A stretch of 64,000 nucleotides of DNA from Zhengitettix transpicula (GCA_037074705.1 CM073595.1:73580139-73644138); one strand, 5' to 3'. Counted from the stretch's first letter, positions 23,816 through 38,900 are shown. Numbers and translations are program-made. The notes: generated by a model not told the origin, from the sequence alone.

Positions 23816-26800
23816 ATGATGGAAAACAAAATTTTCATTCTAATTGGAATTGTGTGTACTGTAAATCAGAGTTATTCATTGGAATGGAATCCAAGTATCA
23901 AAATGAACTGTGATGAAGGCAGATTTTGTGTAACTGATGTAAATTCTTCCTCTTGCCTTGAAACAACTGTGTTGATGCCTAGAAGTTCTGTGGATAACTG
24001 CTGTCCTGGATGTGTACCTCTCAGTAAGAATGTATTACATCATATTATATAATTTTGGTTACACCTCTATTCATTTCCTTTTACAATTACTAGACCCAAT
24101 TCTCTTGTTTTAAAAGGGGGCATAACTAGGGAATTGATACTTGTGAAAGTAAATACAGCACTTTTACAAAGTAAATTTGAATAAACATAACACATTTTGT
24201 CTAGATACCTTATGAATAAGTAACAATTGTTTTGTAGTCTCACAATCTTCTCTGGCCCTTACAATGTCAATCTTATATACTGGCATTCACAAACAAAAAT
24301 TTCTTAATTCCTTACATTCCCATTTTGATAACATTTTTCAACATTTATTGAATTGTCCAAAGCAAACAAGCATCCTTTTTGCTGTAATTACAGCCTATTG
24401 CTGTATGATTGAACCATATGTTGCATGACATGATTGTGAGTAATGGTTGTGTATATTTCTCTGCTCAAAGGTTATTTTACTTCCACATTCATCAGTGGCA
24501 GTTCACGAGTTTCAAATGGCTCAACCCTTAATATGCTACATTTCTTATTACGTCTTCATAATTTCCAATAGTATCTAATTGTTAAAAGTGGAATAATTTA
24601 GCACCCAGTAGACACACATTTCTAACATAAAAGTAATTTCCTTCATTCATATTTTTAAAAATAATTAATTTTAGGAACAAGCCACACATCATTGAACTGT
24701 TCTATGTGCTCACTGGTTTAGAGCACATAAAGGCAAAAGTTTGTTGAACTTTATGGATTGTCCAGGGGAATAAAATGGAATACTGCAAATGCACATTTCT
24801 CAATCCAGACAAAGATGCTGTGTGGACTGTGTTAGCACATATGCACCAGCTGCCACTGACAAAGTTAAATATAATTGGGGTTGTTTAAGGATAATGTGAT
24901 ATAGTCAAAATAATTTATAAGGATAGGAAAGAGAGAGAGCTTTATGGCTTACCTGTAGTTGAAGGTTGGTGTCACAATGTAGGACAGGAAACTTGTTCAA
25001 AATTTATGAGGTATTACGTACAATTATCATTATACCTGGATACGATAGTGCTAACACTCTCTTTCCTATTCTTTTACTAATAGTATTTTATCTCATTACA
25101 TTTTTTATTCATTATGAAATTTGAATGTTCTAAGATGAAGGAGTGGATTGTGATCCTGAAAATTCCGTGTGTGGACCTGGACTTTCGTGTTTAGGGAAGA
25201 AATGTAAAAAGAATAAAAGTAAGTTCAAAAATTATTATAGCTTTAAAAATATATGTAATTTATATAGCAATGTGATGTTTGCCTGTGACTTACATTTAAC
25301 AATGTTTTATGTTAAAATTTAGTAATTCACAAAAAGGCTTCAGCCAAATAGTTAAATAGATATTGGCTTTGACTATAATTAAACCACTATATTACTTGTG
25401 TATTATAATTAACAAGAAACTGTATGAGCAGTTCCTTTTACTGCACAAGCGTTTTTATAGTTGTAGTGCAATTGTTTTCAGATTTTTATAACACGATTGA
25501 GAATAGAATATAAGCTTTTATTTTTTTATTGAGTGTTTTTATAAGAAACCCCAATTTTTAGATTTATCCTGCTATATCCTTATATCATATATAACAATGA
25601 TGATTTTACCATGATAACACTATTAAAAATAATATGCTTCATAAAATAATTATTTTTATTGTGATGATGAACATGATATTATTGTAATGAAAATATAATA
25701 TGAATAAATATGAAAATTTGCTAAAGATTACAATACAAATGAATAATAATATGGTCAATTTAATCTAGATACTACAGCTTAGAAATTAATTTTAAACTCT
25801 TACAGGGAATGGTGAGCTCATATATCTGATTGTTAAAAAAATTCTTAATATATGTTTACATCTTATTGTGGTACGGTCAAAGTGACCTAGATGTTTTAAT
25901 ATACAATATTAAATTGTTACGAGTCTAAAAAAATGTCTTTTTTATAAATAGGGCTTCTATAGACTATTTATGGTTTTTCCATAATGTTGTTTACATTATA
26001 TAAACTTATTTTACAGTTAATACCATAATTACTCATATATCACACTGTCATGTGAAATGTAGTTCTTAACATAAATAGGGCATTCTGTTTATTCACTATA
26101 GTAATGAACCATCAGAAAATTTATCAAAGCAATTTTAGAGTTTTTAATTTCCTTGTAAATCATTCAATATATATTCTACAGAACTATGTCCATTTTATGG
26201 AAATGGTATAAACACCATAACAGTGAAGCCTACATGTGATGAAGAAGGAAAATATTCTGCTGTTCAATGTAAAGGAGAAAAGTCTACAGGAAGGTATATA
26301 TTATTTCAATTTTTTGCTTACATTAATACGGTGTTATGAATTTTTTGTACAGACGTTAGCCATGTCAACATTATTTACAATTAACAAAAATAAATCCTGT
26401 GCAAAAATCTTTACAAACATTTTCTTAATTAAAACAATGAAATAGTATAAAATAACAATATATTTTGTAAATTAGAGTGTAATTTAGATTTAAACCACGA
26501 TCAAAGACTTTCCTTTCTTTTGCATCCTGATCAACCATTAGAAATATAGGAAAGAAAGTATGAATAGCATACTTGACCTATAAAGCCAGGATCCTTGTTG
26601 AGATTAAAGTTATTAAATATTTGACTGAGAAAAGTTGCATTTATACAATTAAATGCCATTATTTATTAAATGTTGCTTTTGATCATCATGTTAATTTGTT
26701 TCTGAATAACAAACAATAATACTAATACAGTTTTCTAAAATTGTGTCAGGTGCTTTTGTTACAATTCTGAAGGCTACAGATTATTTGGTCAGCAATGGTG

Positions 26801-29800
26801 GAAGCAGGCACAAAATATGACATGTGGTAAGTGTTATGAAATGGCTTTGTCAACTGCCAACACTATAAACCACTTCAATAAGTACTCAACATCTAAATTT
26901 CTCTATCAGTATCAACTATCTCAGGTGCCAGGTTGAGCAAAAAGGTGTCCGCCAGGTTTATTTATTAAGAAGCACTTTTCGTACAAATATTTTTTGTTTT
27001 GTTTTTTACGAGTATAGTTTTAGCCAAAGAATGGCTGTCAAATAAATGTTTCAGTGTGACCATCATATTTCATGTGTTTGTTTCCAGTTACAGTTATAGG
27101 CTTTATTTTTTTCTTGCACAGAAAATTGTTCACTTCATAATCATATCATACCAAATTTGTGCTTTGTAGCATGCAGTCGTAAAACAGATGAGCTTCAGAA
27201 GGAAGGCCGGACAAATGTCACTTTGCATTGTAATGAAGAAGGAAACTATGAGGAACTTCAGTGTGATTCAAATATTTGTTGGTGTGCTGAAGAAAAAACT
27301 GGTCACCCTACATCAACAGTTGTTCCCATAACAATGATGTCATTATTACCATGTTGTACGTATGAGAATTAGGCATCATATATAAAACTGATATATTAAC
27401 TGATTATTGTGTGTATAATATCAATACAAGATATCAAGTTAATAAGAGGGATATTAGAAAAGAATAAAATGCTAAGGTAACCTAGCTGTTTTTAGTGAAG
27501 TTTAAGAATTCTCTCTCTCTTCCAATATGTATTTTGATAATTTCTTCTTCTATATTGTTTCATTCCTAACATGCCATTTTTGTTGGTCTACATACTGTAG
27601 CAATATGCACAGCTCTGTACTCCAGTATTAAAACTATTTTGTTTTCAAATTACCAATTATGCTACTTTTGTTCCGGTCATACTGTTGTCATTTGAGGAAC
27701 TGTTTTCTGATGTCAAATAATAATGTAGAAGCATTAGCTATTATTATTTTTTAAATTTAATTTAAAGATTTTTTTGTTAAATTACAATATTGTGTTTGAC
27801 AGTTTATTGCTTGACCATAATTAGTTTTCTGTAATATTTTAGATGATGCTGAATCTGTTGGTTCACAGTATTTGCGCAAATGTGAAAGTGTTGTAATTGC
27901 CACAAATACTATTGAGGAAGAAATGTCTGCTCATGGAACAAAGTACGGTCAACGGCCTTTCATAAATTGTGAACTAGATGGCAGTTACGGCAGTTACCAG
28001 GCAGATAAGATTTCGTAATTACCAAATTTACTTTCTTCCAATATCAGAGAACATCCCTCAAAGATTCTCAATTTCTATTTTCCTTATTAGGAGAATGAAT
28101 GTAAAAACTGTATGTTTGAAATTTATCTACCAAATACCAAACATTTGGTTTCAAAAAATTTAGACTCTTAACAAATTAATCTCTTCAACTATAAAATCTA
28201 TTCTATCATTAATATCAATATTGAACACAAATTGTGTTTATATTGCAAACTCATATAATGAATATCTGTTTGCATTAGAGTATTTTGTACCTGGAAAGAT
28301 GGTTCTAAACTTGGATCCTGGCAAGCAGAAATAAGTGCATTAAGCACTCTTGATTGCAGTAAGTATATAAAGTTTGGAAAGTACCTTAAAATTTATTAAA
28401 TTTGGCTACTTAATAGCTCACTTCTTTTTGTAACATCAAATCAATGTGTAAGAAGTACAACCACAATTATTTTAACGTTGAGCTAATTTCCCTCATTCTC
28501 AATGCCAGACAAAAATATACATTATTCTGTACTTTAATTAGAAACTCAAATACAATAACTGGTCTGAAAAACACTATACAGGTTCAACTGTATCAACATT
28601 CACACACATGCATAAATCTATATAATTTATATTCACACCAGTATCTTAAGAAGGGGTAAACAAAACTAGAAGAAAAACCAACAATTCATTCAGTCAGTTC
28701 AGTTACATAGTTTTTTTAACAGTTTATTATGAGAAAACATTTGACGGAGCTTCAAACAATGTGAGACTGAATGCCAATTGCATACTTTTGTGCATCTTGT
28801 ACTACTGAAAAATTCAATGTGAAGTCGCTAGTAGTTGATGAGACAAATTTGATTTTTTTTAAAAGTTCAATGTACAAAATTCTTCAGTCTAGCTGTCAAC
28901 TATATAGTAGGAAGAATCACATTGTGGTTCAAATAAATTAAGCTGACCTTAGATAGAAAATTAGTTTACTTTAAAAATCTTCACTCCATAATGATTTGAG
29001 GTATAATTTTCTGGGAGGACTTCTATCTGAAGAAAAGGATTAAGGTTTATTAGATTTATCATAAAAGTTTCATCAAATCAATACAAGATCTATTGAGATG
29101 TGCACAATTAATACAATGATCAAAAACCACTCAAACGACAGTTGGTCCAGTTGGGTTGTGCAGAAATAAGAATCAAATTTCGAGGACTCTTCAACAGGAT
29201 AGTAGATCTGAACTGTGAACCTGCAGGGCACAAATAAATCTTAATTGCTTGATACATACATACATATATGTACTATGCATGGAGAAGGAAGAAGAAGAAA
29301 ACACTAAAAATATAGTGCCGCCCTGGCCGAATATTTTCACTATTTCCTTCGTCCTCCTCCATACTTAGAACATATGCTTTTCTAAGTGTGCAATTCTACA
29401 CCCAAGCATATGGTTTCACACAAAGCTTATTCCATCCATTCGTTGTTCTTCAAATTTTTGGAGGCTCTCAGCGTCCTTCTTCAGGAGGGAGTGTTACACC
29501 ATTCCGTGCACTGGCAGGCCACGTGGCACAGAATGGTGTAACACTCCTTCCTGAAGAAGGAGGCTGAGAGCCTCCGAAAATTTGAAGCCCAACCTTCAGT
29601 TCCTTATGGCAATACCGCAGTTCACTTTCAGGTAAGCCATGACCTATCTCTTTTTTCCTTTCCATACCAATATTGCAATTATTTTTGACAATGTCACATC
29701 CTTACTAATATCATATGCATACACACACACACACACACCAGATGTCTACTTGCTTTCAGATTGTGCACGTGACACAAGGTATTTCCAAAATGCTGGAAAA

Positions 29801-29968
29801 GAAATGACCTTGAATTGCATCGGAAATGGAAATTATGCAAGCCTTCAGACACAAGACAAAATGGTATTTTGTGTTGACCCTGATGGAGCTACAGTATCTG
29901 GATTGTTACTACCGTCCTCGAAACCAGAGTGTGATGGCAACTATTACATCAGCTTGCCGAAGTTATAA
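23816..29968 (+). CDS. secreted thyroglobulin type-1 repeat protein
   Basis: Eight exons in one frame: 23816-24023, 25135-25218, 26182-26293, 26750-26826, 27170-27355, 27843-28014, 28279-28358, 29760-29968 (stop TAA); 375 residues. Residues 1-21 form a signal peptide (IFILIGIVCTV core); an in-frame ATG at 23762 would give a longer, less signal-like start. Residues 32-94 carry ten cysteines, including CCPGC and CGPGLSC. Four thyroglobulin type-1 repeats follow (C100-C160, C162-C222, C237-C306, C308-C364). Repeats 1 and 2 keep QC and CFC/CWC; repeats 3 and 4 have lost the QC cysteine and the first cysteine of CWC. Known relatives include protease-inhibitory thyropins and extracellular-matrix or binding proteins; which role applies here cannot be told. 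It stands alone between da and CFAP410. A CAG just before position 23750 could be an acceptor after a 5' UTR exon. No gene symbol is assigned. Confidence 0.8.
29310..29440 (+). repeat. SINE-like repeat copy 1
   Basis: Carries TGGCCGAATATTTTCACTAT, GAACATATGCTTTTCTAAGTG and an AGCATATGG block, matching the copies near 35.4 and 56.2 kb. It sits in the last intron of the thyroglobulin-repeat gene next to a foldback. Confidence 0.6.
29448..29587. repeat. 140-bp foldback element
   Basis: Arms of about 60 bp are near-perfect reverse complements. The left begins CTTCAAATTTTTGGAGGCTC and the right ends GAGCCTCCGAAAATTTGAAG. The loop is CACTGGCAGGCCACGTGG-like. It is GC-rich compared with the host intron. 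Confidence 0.88.
29720..29739. repeat. (AC)n microsatellite
   Basis: Ten AC units lying 20 bp before the acceptor of the last exon (29760) of the thyroglobulin-repeat gene. Confidence 0.9.
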
Positions 29969-32901
29969 ATTTTTATGACTGAACAATATTTATTGAAGAA
30001 AGAACACTAAATTGTAACTATTTACATAAATTTTGTATAAAACTGAACAAATTTTATAATGAGTAAAAGATTCATACGTTATTTACTTAAATGAAGTTAT
30101 TTTTATTTCATGGAAAAACCAAGAGTGTAAATATAGAAAGGTGACATGACTTACTTGAGTGTTTAAGCAAATTCCACTAAGGAAAGATTGTTATCAATAT
30201 TCAGGGATATTATTATCCCTTTGCTTCAAGATGATATTAAATCTGTCTAGCAGCTGTATAGGTTTTAGTGGCATGATGGGAGTTCACATTAATGCAGAAA
30301 TTCATTGTGTGGTTTTCACCACATTCTTGGCCAAGATTTAATACTTTTGCAGTTACTACATTCATATATTATTTTGCAAGATCCACATATACTTTGATCT
30401 TGTCAAAGCATATTCTTTTCTTGTTGTAGAAATGACTATGGTATGGGAAATTTTTGTGTAGATCCACTTTGTAGGAGATTATCAGTGATCAATTTTTGCA
30501 AGTTTCCTATTACATTTAAACATACATGTTTATCTATTTATTAAATGAAAATGTAGTAATTATTAATCATTTGCAACATTTTGCTTCATATTAATTTGAT
30601 ATATTCTTTTAAATAAAGCAACTGTTATTTCACACAGTATAACCACATGTGGAAATGATACTTTAATGATAAATAATTTTAGAAAACGTATGTAAATCTG
30701 AAATCAAATACACAAAGTTTGAAACCACGTTACCAACACTATTTGTACATGGCCAAAATGCTGAAAATAACGTACATTTGCCCCAACGATGTTATCCAGA
30801 CTAATTCAAGATGTGTGAATATCACAACCAGAACAGTTTCCAGATAATTACAGTATTCTGAAATACGTAATCTCAAAAAGCAACTGCCAGAAAAGTGCAT
30901 TTCTCCAAAGAATACAAAATCCTGAAAAATAATTTCCCAATTTTATAGGGTTCAAAATTAGAGAAATCCTCCGGTTTTATAAACTCAGAACATTGTTGTG
31001 AACACAACAGGCATTGGAGGGAGATTTGCAATATTGTATGAAAAGAACATTTTGGCTAACTCATTTCAGGAAACCACCCATCAGAAAATGATAAATTATG
31101 TAAAAATCTAAGTCCAAAAATGCACTTTGGGAAAGCTACCCTTTCACAAGACAGCCATTTTAGGAAAAAATACTATAATCCATTCAGGAAATCAAACCCA
31201 ACTAGATATTGCCCCTGCTGTGCAAACAGCAATTGAGACACAAAAAACTTGCAGTTTGTCTGGATTTAATACCAAAACTTGAAAAATTGTGTTCTCAATC
31301 ATAAGATACCTTAGCAACATATCAGAGTATAAACTAGAAAGATCTTCTGCAGCCACATTCCCTCAAATTTCACTGCATATCTAACCAGCTCCAAAACAAG
31401 AGGGAAAAGTCAGTATTATATGAACTCTACTAAAAGCCAGCATTAAAAAAATCTTATTTTTTAAAGAAATCTAAAGGCTTCTCCTGAAGAATAAATAAAA
31501 GGTTTAATATTGATTAAATAAAGCTTTAATATTAGGAACAAACCAAAAATACAAAATAAATCATATATCACCACATTCAAAGTATCAATTCAAACACATT
31601 ACAACTCGTAATAAAATACATATGAGGATCAAAACGATCCAACTTGTTCAAATCAAATCACGTATGTAAAGATAAATCATGTTTATTTTGAAAACAACAG
31701 TCACTCAAATTAATTTTGATTCCTTACAGTAACTCAAAATTTTTGGCGAAAAGAGAAATAATATTTATTTAGATATATCTGAATGATGGAGCAAAAATAT
31801 GTAACAGTTTTATAAAACCGGGGTTTATATTGGATGTAATAGATGGGTTGGAACATGAAGCAATTATTGCAAATTTTGAGCGTTAGGTTATAGAGCACTA
31901 AACGGTGGCACGAGCCCAAAGGGAAGCGAGTCTCTGCCATGATTTTAACTGTAAGGGATGGAAAACAAGAGTGATACTTATCACCAGTGTAAGTGCTGGC
32001 TACTTGCTGGATAAGCAAAAGAGATAAATGTTGCATATACCAATGGTTTTTTTTTAAAAGAACATAACAGTTTAGTACATGCAGTCTGTATGCCGAGAGA
32101 CGAGTAGAGAATTTTCACCAGAAATTGACAAAGAGCATCCCACAACTAAGTTCGTTTTTGTGGACATATGACCACACACTACAAATAAGCAAGAGCAATC
32201 TGAGGACTTCACAGCCTCAGCATGATCACAGCCTTCCATCCAGATACAGCCAACCTTACAATTCAGTTTTTGTTAGTACAAATATTAAAATCTCTCCCCT
32301 ACAGAAGGATGTCTTGCTAAATTGTATATAAATTTGTCATACCATGAAAGGTTATTTGGATTAGATATTTATATTTCAATAGAGATCCTAAGTCTAAAAC
32401 CTATGAATGATCCTGAGATAGAACTTCTTCATGACAAATATAATTAATTTGAGTAATTCCAGCGAAATGCTTTGATAAGATTCAAAATGTTTTTTTAAAT
32501 TAATACTGAATTGTATCTAAATTATTTATATTTGGTAATTAAATAAACAACAAGTTTTTATTTGAAAATAACATTCTATTTAATAATAAATACCATACCT
32601 ATCTATTAAATATTACAATTTATAATTTCACAACATTTTTTTAAAAAAAAGGTTCCCTCCTCTTTTAATTAGCCTTGATATGCATAAGAAATATGAGAAT
32701 GATCAGCGGAAATAAATTTGTACACTGTCGACTGGAATCGACAGTGGGACATTAAACAATACTACATATTTTGTTAGAAAAAAATTTTGATACACAAAAT
32801 AATGTATACTTAGTTAGATTAGAGAGAATTGAATGTCCAAATACAACACAACTTACTATAAATTTACTATTTACATTTTAAGCTGTGTTGTAAATGGACA
32901 G
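29969..32901. other. intergenic, convergent 3' flanks
   Basis: Lies between the 3' ends of the thyroglobulin-repeat gene and CFAP410. An AATAAA at about 30614 could end the former. I see no gene, RNA or recognisable transposon; 30700-31500 is less AT-rich than its surroundings but has no open frame of note. Confidence 0.4.
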
Positions 32902-35900
32902 TCAGTTCTCCTCAAAGTCATCCAAGCTAGAACGAACAGCATTTTCAACAATCTCCAAGCTGGAATAATCTAGTTCTTTGATCAGCAGTAAGACTGCCGA
33001 TAGCACATTGGAGTTCTGAAAACAACAAGAGATGAATGAAAAAGAAATGTAGTAAGTATTTTGCACGAATATATGTAGGTTTAAATAATTCCCATCAGAA
33101 TTTAATGTGAAATAGTAAGAATAGATAATACATTCTGTAATTGTTGCACAATTAATTTCATGTGCTAAATGCTGAAAAACAAATTGATAAAATCAGCTAA
33201 CTAAAACTGGTAAAACAAAACCAGAGGTTACAATTGCACTTACTGGCTGCAAACTCAATATTTTAATGCAATAAGTTTCATCTTAAAGTAAGTGTATTCT
33301 GAAGATCTCTATGAATATAAAGCAGCCACTTTAATTATAAGACATTAAAACAGTTTTTGTACTACAATAACCAACTAGGGCAACTGGTACACAAGTTCAC
33401 ATCATATAAAAGGTTGGTCAGGTTACAGATCACCCCTATTCTATTTTGTTCAAAGAATTATAAGATATTGTTGACTCCCTCATAAAATGACAAGTCCCCT
33501 CTAATGTATATATAACCTAAAATATTTATCATATTTTTCACATAGCAAAGAACATTTATTTATACTGAATATTATAACATTAAATTTAGACAAGATTGTA
33601 CTAACCATTTGACTTATTCTTCTTGGCTTGCTAACATAGTTTCTTGGAGGTCGCTCACATGATGGACGGGATTTCTTCATGGGATTATTCTGGACACTAT
33701 TTACAATATCTGATGAGGTGTAATAGTTCTGCTGCCTTAGCAATGGATTCTTCCTTGATGTTTCAAGTCCATACTCACTACTCCAATTATGTGTCTCATG
33801 TCCATAGTCACTGCACCTGTTGGCATCCCTTTCCTGTTGATAATAAATAAATACATACATATATATATATCTATCAAATTTGAATCATTTTAATATCTAG
33901 CTACTTATTTTAATTTAATGCATTTGTCTGTAATATAGTACTGATATGACTATATCATTTATGAAGAGATTTGCTAGATTCTAAATTGTGTAAAAATATT
34001 GAGAACTATCAAATTCTAAACAAATACTATATTTTAAAGCAACAATTTCAAGAAGCACCTTATGCCCATCTAGCTTTAAGGAATAACCATAAAAATAACA
34101 TGTCAATGTTATTTACTGCTTTATAAGGAACCAAAATAAAATTACATCATAATGATAAAAAATTACAAGGCAATAAATACAAAAGTATACCAACAGAATT
34201 ACAAACAGCTGAACATGTGAAAACATCTGAAAAAGTGTGAGAATAACTGAATTTTGGTATGCAGGTGATTGGATAACTAGATTGGCACTGTATATAACAT
34301 ATATGAGACTAAAAATGAAAGAGTAAACTAATCAAACTCTTAATGCCTACTATTTATTTAGTGCAGCAATTAATGGCAAACTGTCATCAAAAGAATTGTT
34401 AAAAAATATTTTTCTATTCTGCAGCAAGACCCAGACTATAGAATAGTATATGCATATGTGTCACTGAAGAAAGATTTGAGTAATTCCAAAACCAATAACT
34501 GAATAATTTCAGTGGAAAAATTATTAAACCACAACTTGCATTATCTGAAAGGATAAATCATCACAGGAGTATACATCTGCAACAATAGCATCCATAACTT
34601 ACATCATCATTCTATTGATCCTTCAGTAACCAAGATTCCAGGAATGACCCAAGAAACATAAGTTAAATAGGTTATAAAAATATGCAACAGCCTTAAATAT
34701 AACTTAAAATAAATAGTTCTCTTCATGAAAAAATTCTTGTTACATTGGTAGATTTACTGTAGATATACAAGCATACATATATGTATTCATATTTACTCAA
34801 ACACAAAAATTATTTATAGTAATCATAAATTACTCACACTATCACTGCTACAGCTGCTACCAGGTTGTCGATATTTGGAATATTCCTAAAAATCAAATTG
34901 TAATGAATACATGTACAGTAGTAGGTATACTTACTCTCTGGTCAATTAATTTACTCATTAATGGTATTTGTAATAAATAATTATGATAATTTAGTACCAA
35001 CTCTGATTTCATTCATTCATTCATTTAATAAAAAAATTTAAGTCTCTTTCAGTTGCACAAAAAGGAATGGAATATACAGAAATATAAATCATTTAAAGAA
35101 AAAATAAGTTATGTTATCTTATTACAAATTATTTTTAAGTAAATTAAGTTCTTAATTAATTAAATATCAATCCAAAACAATGTAAAATGTATGATACTTT
35201 CCACATAATTGAAGCTTTGCTTATCATGAGGAACTATCGAAATTGAATTGATTCTTGTTACAAGAAGTAAACACTCAAATTGAAAAATGAAAACAAATTA
35301 TAAATACGTAAGTATAATTCGATTTTAATCTGCGTACTGAGCAGATCACGCACGTTCAAGTCCTGCCTGGGTCAAATATTTTCAGTCTTCCCTTCTCCTT
35401 CCATCCTTCTCCCTGCTTTGAACATATGCTTTTCTATGTGTGTGATTCTATGCCTGAGCATATGAATTAAGTGTGTGTGTGTGTGTGTGTGTGTGTCTAT
35501 ATATATATACATATATATATACACACACAGACACAATTGGAATACTTAAACCTAATACATTTAGACAAGAGTTAGAATAGATTCTAAAATTAATTTCTTG
35601 AGAAGCATAAAATGTAAGTACTCACATTATTTCCAGCAGGATAGCTAGACCTGTAACAATATTATTTCTCATACAAAAATATTGTAATTGTTGCAGTATA
35701 ACATCAAAATTCTACAGTCCTACAAATCACTAATGTTGACCACAAATATAAATAAAATAGTGGGAATTTCTACTTTTGGTAATGTGTTTTATATTGTAAC
35801 AAACTTTATTACGGTATCAAATACACTACATATCCATACAAATGAAAAGAATAAGAAGCACTATACTTACTCAGGAACTGCTTGATAGTTGGCATTGTGA

Positions 35901-38900
35901 GTATCCATAGTATATGACAAGTGTTCTTTAGAAGACGATCTTAACTCTTCCAAATCTAATTCTCTCTGATTTTGAAGAGTAGCCTGAAAAGTAAAATTAA
36001 ACATTTTACCTATTCAAATCTTGAAATAAACTAGAGTCTACATACAATGTAATCATAAAAATACAGCAAATATTAACTAGAAGGAAACTAAACAACAAAA
36101 TTTAAAATAGGTATATAATATAACAACATCTAAATTCACGTATATAAAACGTAATTTCTAAAGTAACAAAATTTAAAAGACCCGATTCATACTTTAAATT
36201 TGGAAAACATAATACTGTAATATGGGCAAACATGATCTGGCAACAGTTCCAAAATGAGAATTTGTAATTTACTTATAATGTTATGTCACGTGAAGGGGAA
36301 ATGTGAGCTGAAAGGGAACATATTGGTGGCATGTCTCAACAGGTGTGAATAGCAGGTCTGACAAGAAACTAAACAGAATATCAAATATGTATTCTTCAGA
36401 AATTATAGAAGCTTTTAAATATGAGGAATTTTAGAATTTCAATGAATTATACAATGCAGATGGTGATGTGTGAATGTTCATAGCATGTAAGTTTTTCAAT
36501 TAGAATACATTGCAGACAAGATAAAATCATCTTTTATAAAATATCTACACTGAAGAACTTTTATAGTTTAATACTAGTCTAACAAAAACACACAGGAATT
36601 TCCTCAAGAAAAGCAGAAACATCAGGACATATGTATTATCCATCCTCAATTTTCTGTCAATAGTGAGGAAAAGTGACTAATAAACTTCTTTCAGAGGTGT
36701 TACCCCCTTCACCACCCTCAAATATATAACAGTTAAGTTATAAAAACTATTTACACAAGATTGTCCTTAAAATTTGTTCCCAATAAAAATAATAATTAGA
36801 AAATGTGTACCTTGCAGAACATAATTTAATAACTGGACAATATTTCAGCTTAGTATTGAAATAAATGTAGACAATTAAATATTTAACATAATATAAAAAT
36901 GATCCTCAACCATAATTCACCTCTGACGGGTTATTACTACTCCCGTTTGAGGAATAATTTGGGCAATCTACATCAAATTCCTTCTCAGGATGGACAAGAA
37001 CCATGCCCATCCGTCTTGCTTCCTCCACTTCTTCAGGACTTACTTCAAGATCATCCAACCTAGCAAGATTAGGCAATGTTCGCAACACTGTCCACCTATA
37101 CCTATAATAAAAATTGTAACTAATTAAACATAATACATTTAACAATAAGTCTTTTATATTTCAAGAATATATTCATGATTTGAAAGATATAATAATCACT
37201 TAAAATTGAAATTAAATTATCATATTATAAATCTGTACAAACTTTGAAAAAATATTCTATACACTACTTCTACACAGACTCGTGCTTGATGGGAATAACA
37301 CCAAATGTAACATTCAATAACATTTCAATGTCTACGCTAAATGAAAATCAGATTTGCTTTCAAAATCTCTTGAAACAAATTTATTTTTAAAATTATATAC
37401 AGTAATACAAGAATACTCTTAGTCTAAAGGTCAAATTCTCACCCCAAAAACAATTTATTATTTAATTGTGAAAGAATAAGATGGTTTGTGAAGGTTAAGG
37501 TATGTTTGAAGGACTGTAGATTTGAATCTGTTCAAATATTATGGATAACAGCATAAGAAAGCGATGATTTTTCCTGGTGTAAATTAAGAATAAAATATTC
37601 TCACATCGGCTAAGACACAATCACATTTCTATCCCTCCATTTCATGAGAATATTGCTATTTTGTTTAAGTCATTATGATTTTCTTATAAAGTTAATACAG
37701 AAATAAGCCATTTTCTTTTAAAGTTAATACAGAAATAAGCCATTTTCTTATACAGTTTCAGCATTGTAACCCCTAACATAATTATCCATCTCAATACTAA
37801 CAACAAGACAGAATATTTGTTATTTTTACATAAAAAATTTTTAAAGTCTTAAAATATTTTTTGAAGGAATTTTAAATTTGTGAAAAAGATCTAAGCACAG
37901 TGATAGATTTATATAAATGTTCAAACAAAAACTGGACGTTTGACTAATGGCTAATGTCTCATTACAGTTACCTATAGTACACAAGGCAAACAATTAAAAA
38001 TTAATTAATTAGAAAAGCAATGTTAGAGTCTACAATTATCTCCCAATATACTTCATTTTCTTTATCTTTTCATATGAACAGATTTTCTGTCATATGTTAA
38101 GAGTGGTAAAAAATTAGTAGTTGCATAAAATAAGATATTCAAGATCCAGCACAAAAATAAACTTACTTATCAACACTTGTACATGGATTTTCTTTCAACA
38201 TCAAAATTTTCAGATTAGGCAGATTCTGAAGATAGCATATCTGATTAATATCAGATATTTTATTTTTTCGAATAAATAACTCTTCTAGTTTTGTACAGTA
38301 TTGGATATCCTGCAGTGATGAAATTTCATTCAAGCTATAAATAGAAAGAAATTCACCATTTATTCATACAGACACAATTTTATTTATTAATAATCTTAAA
38401 AAATTCCACCCTCAATATTATTAAATTCTATGATAATGATATACAATAAAAACTTGGACAAATTAAAGAATGTACTTTTGAAATTGCAATAAAAACACAT
38501 ATTTTCGGATTTATTAGAGCATTGTTAGACCTCAATTCAAAGTTCACAATGATAGATCATTGATGTGTGCGGACATTCCGCCATGGCCCTTCCTCACATA
38601 CAGACTCAACATGGCTAGTTTCTGTGACCCGATGAAACGCTGCAGCAAATGTTCTTACGTTGGATAATAATAATAAGAGTATCTTCTCTTGCTTTGTTTC
38701 TTACGTTGGGCAATTGCCTATCTGGATAATGATAAGAGTATCTTCTCCTTGCTTCGTTTCTTTCGTCAAATGCCAATGATCAACAATTTTTTTTGCAATA
38801 GTGGGACAGGACTGATGATTGCTGATGACTGTGGTGGCAGGAGACACACTTATCAAATTTTATTTCTTAACTTTCTTTTCTCAAATTGCACAGTAATGAA

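Noticed and set aside
33644..33850. Plus-strand frame opposite CFAP410 exon 8
   Set aside because: It is the antisense shadow of a coding exon that fits the gene in phase.
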